In this document: piece after piece, positions 1-5,297 of the stretch
Layout: every line of letters starts with the position of its first letter
How positions within the stretch are numbered: position 1 is the first letter of the stretch
DNA from: Treponema sp.
Lineage (GTDB): Bacteria > Spirochaetota > Spirochaetia > Treponematales > Breznakiellaceae
Assembly: GCA_031258505.1 (NCBI GenBank)
Contig: JAIRMT010000125.1
Span: forward strand, 1-16,207
Reading direction: 5' to 3'
DNA: 16,207 bases
The notes under the pieces: generated by a model
Seen by the model: the letters and a program-made list of their open reading frames with translations, nothing else
Told to the model about the DNA's origin: nothing
The model's database searches: none
Program-made: the position numbers and the translations under genes

Positions 1-1
1 A

Positions 2-112
2 GAAATAAATAAAATGGTGAATAGAATTAATTCAACGCCGATGAAGTGTTTGGGTTACAGAACCCCTGCTGAGGTTTTTGCCAAATGCGGGGGTGTTGCA
101 CTTGCCGGTTGA
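2..112 (+). mobile_element. IS30-family transposase, C-terminal end (gene enters from the left)
   Basis: The frame is open from the left edge and stops with TGA at 110-112. The visible 36 residues end in NSTPMKCLGYRTPAEVF followed by about ten residues, which is the characteristic C-terminus of IS30-family DDE transposases (asparagine-arginine, proline, then KCLG-Y-TP-EVF). The family catalyses copy-out/paste-in transposition, and its last codons usually run into the right terminal inverted repeat. Here the GTTGCACTTG...GGTTGAATCCGG stretch fits that repeat. Immediately after, from about 120, the sequence is recognisably the 3' end of an ABC transporter gene, so the element seems to have inserted there. 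The rest of the element and its left end lie outside the window. Confidence 0.82.
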
Positions 113-119
113 ATCCGGC
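91..119 (+). repeat. Probable right terminal inverted repeat of the IS30-type element
   Basis: The stretch overlapping the transposase stop codon contains TTGCACTTG and GGTTGAATCC, similar in layout to IS30-family ends. The boundary at 119/120 is inferred because sequence from 120 onward aligns with the intact-looking region at about 2869-2957. The partner left repeat is not in the window, so this cannot be confirmed by pairing. Confidence 0.5.
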
Positions 120-232
120 AGTTATTGGCGAGGCAGGGCTACTACGCGGAACTGTTCAATATGCAGGCGCAGTTCTACACAGATACGAAAAACAGCGGTG
201 AACCGGCGGAACAAACCAACGAAACTGGCTGA
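120..232 (+). pseudogene. 3' remnant of an ABC transporter ATP-binding gene (upstream copy)
   Basis: The frame starting at 122 reads LLARQGYYAELFNMQAQF and continues to a TGA at 230-232. It matches the end of the ABC transporter gene at 2869-2971 (ELLARNSYYAELFN), with the nucleotide alignment running to GAACAAA at 209-215. This is therefore the tail of a paralogous transporter gene whose body was displaced by the IS30 element. The natural end has been overrun by the repeat array: the last few codons and the stop are read from the first repeat unit. It keeps one T (near 162) that is missing from the downstream copy, so it preserves the undamaged form of the C-terminus. Confidence 0.75.
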
Positions 233-818
233 TTTCGTCCAACGAAACTGGCTGATTCTGTCAGGCGAAACTGGCCGATTTCGTCCAACGAAACTGGCTG
301 GTTTCGTCAGGCGAAACCGGCCGATTCCGTCAGGCGAAACTGGCTGGTTTCGTCAGGCGAAACTGGCTGGTTTCGTCAGGCGATACTGGCCGATTTCGTC
401 AGGCGAAACTAGGCTGGTTTCGTCAGGCGATACTGGCCGATTTCGTCCAACGATACTGGCTGATTTCGTCAGGCGATACTGGCTGATTTCGTCAGGCGAT
501 ACTGGCCGATTTCGTCCAACGAAACTAGGCTGGTTTCGTCAGGCGATACTGGCTGATTCTGTCAGGCGATACTGGCCGATTTCGTCAGGCGAAACTAGGC
601 TGGTTTCGTCAGGCGATACTGGCCGATTTCGTCCAACGAAACTAGGCTGGTTTCGTCAGGCGAAACTGGCTGATTCTGTCAGGTGATACTGGCCGATTTC
701 GTCCAACGATACTGGCTGATTTCGTCAGGCGATACTGGCCGATTTCGTCCAACGATACTGGCTGATTTCGTCAGGCGAAACTGGCTGATTCTGTCAGGCG
801 AAACTAGGTTGGTTTCGT
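216..818 (+). repeat. 23/24-bp tandem repeat array, 25 full units plus partial ends
   Basis: I parsed a partial CCAA at 216-219, then 25 complete units from 220 to 798, then a truncated unit at 799-818. The consensus unit is CGAWACTGGCYGATTTCGTC plus AGG or CAA (23 bp). Units 9, 14, 17, 19 and the last partial carry one extra A (CTAGGCTGG) and the full ones are 24 bp long. Variation is confined to a few linked positions. Each unit junction can form a small hairpin, TTTCG-TCAGG-CGAAA or TTTCG-TCCAA-CGAAA. There is no unique spacer between units, so it is a minisatellite and not a CRISPR array. The array sits between the ABC transporter remnant and the S8 peptidase fragment. The equivalent gap in the downstream copy has nothing there. 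Confidence 0.95.
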
Positions 819-841
819 GCGCATCTTTATGAGGAGTTAGT

Positions 842-1111
842 ATGGAAGACAAGATAAAGATAGCCATCATTGATAGCGGGATACGGCTTGACCACCCCGC
901 GTTTGCCGGTAAGACGCCGGTCGTTATTGATACCGTCCCTTCCGTTGATGGCGATTTATACGGCCATGGAACCGCGGTATATAACATCATCCGCAAAGTG
1001 GAGGCGGACATCACCAATTTCAAACTGCCATGGCGGGAAGACGGTATTGAGGAAACTTGCCTGCTTGAACTCTTAAACAAAATCGACCGGGAGTATCCGG
1101 TGGATATTTAA
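842..1111 (+). pseudogene. S8 (subtilisin-like) peptidase, truncated N-terminal part
   Basis: The 89-residue product begins MEDKIKIAIIDSGIRLDHPAF, the catalytic-Asp motif of subtilases (D11 in DSG). It has the catalytic-His motif GHGTAVY at 41-47 (H42). The frame ends at VDI, just where family members usually continue into a DIINLSLG-like strand. The oxyanion Asn and catalytic Ser regions are therefore absent, and an active protease is not expected. The start is well supported by GAGGAG at 831-836, five bases before the ATG. Eight bases after the stop comes GGAGG of the next gene, so the missing two thirds were deleted rather than displaced. Small S8 peptidases next to exporters of this type often mature ribosomal peptides; that role here is inference. 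An 87-bp segment (854-940) is repeated exactly at 2993-3079. Confidence 0.75.
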
Positions 1112-1130
1112 ATTATTTGGAGGATATTTT

Positions 1131-2087
1131 ATGCAGTGGTTTAATTCTGTAAAGATGAGGATGTTGTATGTTAGCAGAATGTTAAAAATAATCGTGGAAA
1201 GCGATAAAATTCTGCCATTGTTCGTAGCGCTTCAAATATTGCTTAGTTCGGCTCTTCCGTTCATCAGCATTTTTTTGATAAAATATTCGATTGATATGTT
1301 TACCAGCGGCGTTGATTATCTTGCATACTTTCCACAGGTCATGCTTCTGCTGGGTTTATCCCTAATCGGGAATTATTTGCAGACTATCGTAAATCACGTT
1401 GTAGAAACGCATATTAATATGTTCGGAACAACTTTGTTTATCAAAATATTCAATAAATCAATGGAGCTTGATTATGAAATGCTCTTGGACAAAAGCTTTA
1501 TGGAAAAGCGGGAATTGGCGTTAAAAGGTATCGACCAAACCAGATTTAACGGCATGGTAAGAAGTTTTATGAGCTTTACCTCCAGCCTGCTTGTTATAGC
1601 AGGTATTGCTGTGGTTCTTTCTCGTATTGAACTGTGGATATTGGGGATTGTTTTTGCCATTGTTATCATAAACGCACGAGCGACTGCCATCAGAAAAGAG
1701 TTTGAGCGTTCCGTATCTATAGAAAACGTCCCGTATGTAAGGAAAATACAGTATTTCATGTCATTCGACGGCGAGCCTGCTTTTGGAAAAGAAATACGGC
1801 TGTATAATATGCTGGGCGCTCTTAACGGTATTTACGATGAATTGCAGAAGGCTTGTCTCATGTTTGTCAAACGGATAATAGGAGTCAGTACAAAAGGCTT
1901 GCTGCTCTATCATTCCTGTAGTTTTGCGCTTAATAGTGTTATTTACGGCTACCTGGGTTATAAATTGTTGGCGCTGCGTCTTATCACTGTGGGCGATTTT
2001 TCTATGTATCTCAACGCCATTACTACCTTTAATACTTCCATCCAGGAAATGATCAACGCGTATATTGATATAAGCAACAATGGATAA
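1131..2087 (+). CDS. ABC transporter, transmembrane half (front part of a nonsense-split exporter gene)
   Basis: The 318-residue product has several hydrophobic segments (for example around 22-55, 65-82, 145-185 and 255-290) and a charged N-terminal lead, the layout of the type I exporter membrane domain found in lantibiotic/peptide exporters. GGAGG at 1119-1123 sits seven bases before the ATG. It ends in DISNNG followed by TAA at 2085-2087. Reading on in the same frame gives YLKDYFDYM and then a full ATP-binding domain, the normal one-chain architecture. The stop is therefore most likely a nonsense mutation in a gene of about 610 codons. It follows the truncated S8 peptidase by 19 bp, so they were one operon. 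If both halves are still made they could in principle assemble, but there is no good ribosome-binding site for the second half. Confidence 0.75.
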   Translation: MQWFNSVKMRMLYVSRMLKIIVESDKILPLFVALQILLSSALPFISIFLIKYSIDMFTSGVDYLAYFPQVMLLLGLSLIGNYLQTIVNHVVETHINMFGTTLFIKIFNKSMELDYEMLLDKSFMEKRELALKGIDQTRFNGMVRSFMSFTSSLLVIAGIAVVLSRIELWILGIVFAIVIINARATAIRKEFERSVSIENVPYVRKIQYFMSFDGEPAFGKEIRLYNMLGALNGIYDELQKACLMFVKRIIGVSTKGLLLYHSCSFALNSVIYGYLGYKLLALRLITVGDFSMYLNAITTFNTSIQEMINAYIDISNNG

Positions 2088-2090
2088 TAC

Positions 2091-2951
2091 TTGAAAGATT
2101 ATTTTGATTATATGTCAATTAAGTCCCGATACGACAAGAAAGGCGGCAATGTTCCTGTCAACTCCAGAGGGGATTTGATTTTCACTCTTGAAAATGTGTC
2201 CTTCCACTACCCCTACCAGACTGAGGCAAGCCTCAAGAACGTCAATCTTACCCTGAACAATAAGGAGCGCCTGGCTATCGTTGGCGAAAATGGCGCAGGG
2301 AAAACCACATTGATAAAACTTCTCATGCGCCTCTACGAACCTACAGAAGGTCGTATCCTTCTCAACGGAGTTGATATTCGGGAGATCGATTATCGGCAGT
2401 ATCTTTCCCTGTTCGCCTCCGTGTTTCAGGACTTTAAGCTATTTGCTTTCCATATCGTTGATAACGTTACATCATTCAAGGATGGCAGCGAGAGTAATCT
2501 GCGGAAGATTCGGGAATGTCTGGACAAAGCGGGACTGCTGGAAAAGATAGATAGTCTGAACAAAGGTCTTGATACCTATCTCTACAAACTCTACGAAGAA
2601 GATGGTGTGGAACTTTCAGGCGGGGAAGCCCAGAAGCTAGCCATTGCGCGGGCGTTGTACAAGGACGCTCCGGTTATCATTCTTGACGAACCCACCGCAG
2701 CTCTTGACCCCCGCTCGGAATACGAAATATACACCCGTTTCTTTTCGATAGTGGAAAACAAGACATCGGTATTTATCACCCACCGGCTGTCCAGTACGCG
2801 GTTCTGCGATAAGATCATCGTGCTGAAAAAAGGTAAAATTGTGGAGACTGGCGCGCACGAAGAGTTATTGGCAAGGAATAGCTACTACGCGGAACTGTTC
2901 AATAGCAGGCCCAGTTCTACACGGACACGAAAGACGGCAGTGAACCGGTAG
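2091..2951 (+). CDS. ABC transporter, ATP-binding half (rear part of the same gene; C-terminus frameshifted)
   Basis: All nucleotide-binding motifs are present: Walker A GENGAGKTT (about 65-73), Q-loop VFQDF, signature LSGGEAQKLAIARAL, Walker B VIILDEPTAALDP and H-loop FITHRLSS. This would power peptide export through the membrane half. The frame is continuous with 1131-2087 except for TAA at 2085-2087. The open stretch could only start at TTG 2091 or ATG 2112, neither with a clear ribosome-binding site. At about 2904/2905 one T is missing relative to the paralogous end at 155-166. This turns the expected MQAQFYTDT tail into SRPSSTRTR and a premature TAG. Restoring it would extend the protein to TAA at 2969-2971. 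Two lesions make this a probable pseudogene, although the catalytic core is untouched. Confidence 0.75.
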   Translation: MKDYFDYMSIKSRYDKKGGNVPVNSRGDLIFTLENVSFHYPYQTEASLKNVNLTLNNKERLAIVGENGAGKTTLIKLLMRLYEPTEGRILLNGVDIREIDYRQYLSLFASVFQDFKLFAFHIVDNVTSFKDGSESNLRKIRECLDKAGLLEKIDSLNKGLDTYLYKLYEEDGVELSGGEAQKLAIARALYKDAPVIILDEPTAALDPRSEYEIYTRFFSIVENKTSVFITHRLSSTRFCDKIIVLKKGKIVETGAHEELLARNSYYAELFNSRPSSTRTRKTAVNR

Positions 2952-2980
2952 AACAAAGCGCGCCTGAGTAAGGAGTTAGT

Positions 2981-3091
2981 ACGCAAAACAAAATAAAGAT
3001 AGCCATCATTGATAGCGGGATACGGCTTGACCACCCCGCGTTTGCCGGTAAGACGCCGGTCGTTATTGATACCGTCCCTGAAAAGAATTGA
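2981..3091 (+). pseudogene. Second, dead copy of the S8 peptidase 5' end
   Basis: Bases 2993-3079 are identical to 854-940 and encode the same IAIIDSGIRLDHPAFAGK segment. The aligned start codon is ACG (2981-2983) instead of ATG, although the ribosome-binding site GGAG just upstream is retained. Homology stops abruptly at 3079, and a TGA follows in frame at 3089-3091. It lacks the His and Ser motifs. It marks the downstream end of a tandem duplication with a period of 2139 bp. Confidence 0.8.
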
Positions 3092-3116
3092 CATAAGAAA
3101 ATAAATATATTATAAA
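3088..3116 (+). promoter_or_regulatory. Near-consensus sigma-70 promoter for the immunity-like gene
   Basis: TTGACA (3088-3093), a 17-bp spacer and TATAAA (3111-3116) place the transcription start near 3123, about 20 bases before the ATG at 3143. The -35 box begins nine bases after homology to the S8 peptidase copy ends, so the promoter came with the AT-rich insert. Confidence 0.7.
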
Positions 3117-3142
3117 TGGAAATAATATTGATGGAGTTATAA

Positions 3143-3658
3143 ATGGTTGGTAACTTTAACGGAAAATCAAATCAAAATGCAATAAAAACAATCAATTATG
3201 CTGGAATATTCAAGAAAATTGATGATATACCTGAACTAAGAATTGAACTAGAAAATATATTTAACGGTAAAAGCCATAAGGAAATGGTGAAATATTGCTT
3301 ATTATTAGGTCAACATATTTTAAAAATTACCAACATAGAACCTTGTAATGAAATAATAGAAATTTTTGAAATAAATAAGAAATGGCTAAATGGAGAAACG
3401 GGAAAAGGTTTTGCAAAATTTCAAATTGCGAGGAATGCAGCGGGTAAACTTCTTAACTTGGCTCGTGATGAAAAAGAGCCAATAAAGCAAAAATTTTATA
3501 GGGTTATGGCACAAATAGCAAATAGTCCTCATGTAAAAGATCACGCTTTATGGGCTTCTGATTATGCGGTAAAATTAATAAATATAATATCACCAGATAA
3601 TTTTGATGAAGTAAAGAAGGAAAGGGAAAAACAAATAGAATTAATGAATAGTGTTTAG
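3143..3658 (+). CDS. Putative immunity protein, Imm5-like
   Basis: This is a 171-residue soluble protein with no signal peptide or membrane segment, probably all helical. The C-terminal part carries PHVKDHALWASDYAVKLI (about 129-146), then a Pro and a Glu-rich end with E--KQ--LM. This resembles the conserved region of the Imm5-like 'putative immunity protein' family (A-HVK-HA-GAA-YA-KA), linked to bacterial toxin/immunity pairs; the assignment is from memory of the family pattern. GGAG at 3133-3136 lies six bases before the ATG, and a strong promoter of its own precedes it. Base composition is far more AT-rich than either side, which suggests recent acquisition. No toxin gene is seen beside it, so it is an orphan in this window. 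Confidence 0.6.
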   Translation: MVGNFNGKSNQNAIKTINYAGIFKKIDDIPELRIELENIFNGKSHKEMVKYCLLLGQHILKITNIEPCNEIIEIFEINKKWLNGETGKGFAKFQIARNAAGKLLNLARDEKEPIKQKFYRVMAQIANSPHVKDHALWASDYAVKLINIISPDNFDEVKKEREKQIELMNSV

Positions 3659-4095
3659 AATAATGTAAATAAAGATGGAGTACAGGCACACTGCGCATAA
3701 CAGGGCTGTATGCGTTCCACCGCCTGAAGGAGGCTCCATGGTTCCGGCTGGCTAGGTCGGTCGGCCTGCGGCATCACTCCCACGCCAGCCTCCACCCACA
3801 GTTTGTTGGTCATAGCAAACGTGAAGATAATGAGTAGGTTCGCAAGGGAACCTGTACAGTATCTCCGCATGATTATAAGTTGGCAAAACAAACAATGGCG
3901 CAGTCTTCCGGCAGGTGTTCCAGAAAGAATTATCTGCTATCACTCTTATAGTCCTGATAAAAAAGTGTTGACCACTCTTTATAAGTCGATCTATGCTATG
4001 TAGAGAAGAGTGTAAGGATGCGCCCCTGTGGGCGTGAACAAACTGGAAAATGCGGGCGTATGTCTGTATAAAATTTTTTCATGGAGAAAAACAAC
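3659..4095. other. Gene-poor stretch of about 440 bp
   Basis: No convincing gene is seen on either strand; the short open frames lack ribosome-binding sites and recognisable motifs. It contains a 6-bp perfect hairpin AGGTTC-gcaagg-GAACCT (3836-3853), a 7-bp inverted repeat CACTCTT...AAGAGTG near 3974-4014, a possible promoter, and a short CGCCC-CTGT-GGGCG hairpin near 4023-4036. Composition returns to GC-richer than the immunity-like gene. It may be debris of older insertions. Confidence 0.5.
3968..3997 (+). promoter_or_regulatory. Possible promoter upstream of the chimeric solute-binding gene
   Basis: TTGACC (3968-3973), an 18-bp spacer and TATGCT (3992-3997) would give a leader of about 90 bases before the start at 4096. 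The leader includes the small CGCCC/GGGCG hairpin. The match is moderate and unsupported by other data. Confidence 0.35.
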
Positions 4096-4599
4096 ATGAA
4101 ACGGTTTTTTAGTATGGCGGCGCTGTTGGCGCTGGGGGTCTTTCTGGTCTTTGCCGGCGGGGGACAACAGAGTTCCGGCGGACAGCAGGGCGGTGCAGTC
4201 CAGCCGCCCAATAAGGTCATTACCATTAACACCTGGGCGGATGTCGGAGCTGAGGAAGGCTGGAAGTGTGCGGCGGAGGGATACATGAAGCTCCACCCTG
4301 ATGTCAGTATCGTTATTGACCTCAAGTCAAGTGAAAGGTATGGGGAATGGCTGCACAATATTTTGCCACTTTCAATCCCAAATACGCCGAAACTCGGCAG
4401 TCGGCTTAACATCGCGGAAATTGGACCGAGCGCCATGTCCAGCCAATGCCATGAGCGGAGGATAGATACGCTGGAAAAACTGAAAAGTGGACTGGAAGCA
4501 TGGCAACATGACCGGAATCGGAATCAAAAGATGATGAAATGGCAGTTTACGGCTAAGGATGCCTGTATGAAGCTGCATAGCTTGTATCCGGCCATTTAA
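4096..4599 (+). pseudogene. Chimera: solute-binding protein N-terminus joined to IS630-type transposase C-terminus
   Basis: The start chosen is ATG 4096, because GGAG at 4083-4086 is nine bases upstream; the in-frame ATG at 4081 has no such site. Residues 1-20 (MKRFFSMAALLALGVFLVFA) form a signal peptide followed by GGGQQSSGG, a typical treponemal start of a family-1 extracellular sugar-binding protein. VITINTWADVGAEEGW and HPDVSIVIDLKSSERYGEW (about 41-85) continue that fold. From about residue 95 the protein changes to TPKLGSRLNIAEI...RRIDTLEKL...WQFTAKDACMKLHSLYP. This is the end of IS630-family DDE transposases (family pattern TPKHGSWLNMAEIE and FTT-DARIKL-RLYP). The fusion is in frame without a stop. 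Neither half can work in its family role, and several conserved transposase residues are already altered. Confidence 0.7.
4372..4599 (+). mobile_element. IS630-family element, 3' remnant
   Basis: This is the portion of the chimeric frame that resembles the last 75 or so residues of IS630 transposases, including the RRI-TLE-LK and W-FT--DA--KL--LYP patterns. No inverted repeats or second copy are visible. The right edge may lie between the stop at 4599 and about 4640, but I cannot place it. Confidence 0.6.
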
Positions 4600-4660
4600 T
4601 ATTTTCAGGGAACTAGTTTAATAAAGAATCCCCAATGGACGAATTATGAGGAGAATCATT

Positions 4661-5269
4661 ATGAAGATGTTTATGAAGCGTAGCGTGTGCATATTGGCGC
4701 TTATGGGATTGTGCGCATCCCTTTCAGCGATTGATTTCCAGAAGAGAAAAGACTTGGGCTTGAGCGGGTTTCTGATCTTTGCCAACACAAACATAGAGCC
4801 TGTGGAGGAGGACATCGATACAAGCGAAAAGCCTGTGGAGTTTGATGCAGACCTTTCAAGTGGTACGATTCTGCCGCTCATAGATGCTGGCTTTTATGGG
4901 CAGATGAATATTGGTCAAAGCCTGCATTTGGGCCTGGGTTTTCGGGTGGCCTCGCTCATTCTGGCGACTGTAACATGGCCGACAGTATATACCGAGCTAG
5001 ACCTATGGCGTTTTTCGCTCAACATGCGGCTTGGCGGCGGTTTTTTTGCCGGGCTTGTGGGTTTTTACCCTTTTTTCTTAACCGGGGACGCCCTGATTCC
5101 TGAAGTCTCGCTATGGTTCAGGTTTTCAAGGAGTCGGTTCGGGGTTGGGGCGCTTTCCTTGCTTTCAGTTTCATCACTAAACGCAGAGTTTTTTAAGGGC
5201 TTTAGCAAGGACACTATCAAAAACAACCGGGTCTCGCTGTACATAAGCTACATCTGGTCGCTCAAATAG
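4661..5269 (+). CDS. Small exported protein of unknown function
   Basis: The start chosen is ATG 4661, with GAGGAG at 4648-4653 seven bases upstream; the earlier ATG at 4646 overlaps that site. The 202-residue product starts MKMFMKRSVCILALMGLC with cleavage plausible after LSA (residue 23), so it is exported. The mature part has alternating hydrophobic/aromatic stretches (DAGFYGQMNIGQSLHLGLGF, MRLGGGFFAGLVGFYPFF) and ends in aromatic-rich VSLYISYIW-LK. This resembles a small outer-membrane beta-barrel, but I do not recognise a family. An acidic segment (about 50-65, EPVEEDIDTSEKPVE) precedes the barrel-like part. It stands alone between IS debris and a convergent operon. Confidence 0.7.
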   Translation: MKMFMKRSVCILALMGLCASLSAIDFQKRKDLGLSGFLIFANTNIEPVEEDIDTSEKPVEFDADLSSGTILPLIDAGFYGQMNIGQSLHLGLGFRVASLILATVTWPTVYTELDLWRFSLNMRLGGGFFAGLVGFYPFFLTGDALIPEVSLWFRFSRSRFGVGALSLLSVSSLNAEFFKGFSKDTIKNNRVSLYISYIWSLK

Positions 5270-5270
5270 T

Positions 5271-5295
5271 GGCGCGGCTTTGAAACCGCCTTTTT
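5271..5295 (+). terminator. Rho-independent terminator after the exported-protein gene
   Basis: A GC-rich imperfect stem (GGCG or GCGG on the left, CCGCC on the right) surrounds CTTTGAAA and is followed by five T residues at 5291-5295. It starts one base after the stop codon and lies between two convergent genes. No T tract follows on the minus strand. Confidence 0.55.
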
Positions 5296-5297
5296 GC

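Noticed and set aside
78..686. A 202-codon open frame running through the repeat array
   Set aside because: It has no ribosome-binding site, starts inside the transposase gene in another frame, and stays open only because the stop triplet in the units never falls in that phase until unit 21. The protein would just be shifted readings of the repeat.
216..818. CRISPR array
   Set aside because: Units are directly adjacent with no unique spacers, and no cas genes are present.
2085..2087. Programmed readthrough or recoding of the transporter TAA
   Set aside because: No recoding signal is evident, the gene has a second lesion, and the neighbouring copies are also broken, so simple mutation is the better explanation.
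3655..3891. A 78-codon minus-strand frame in the gene-poor stretch
   Set aside because: No ribosome-binding site, no recognised motif and an atypical composition; kept only as part of the unassigned stretch.
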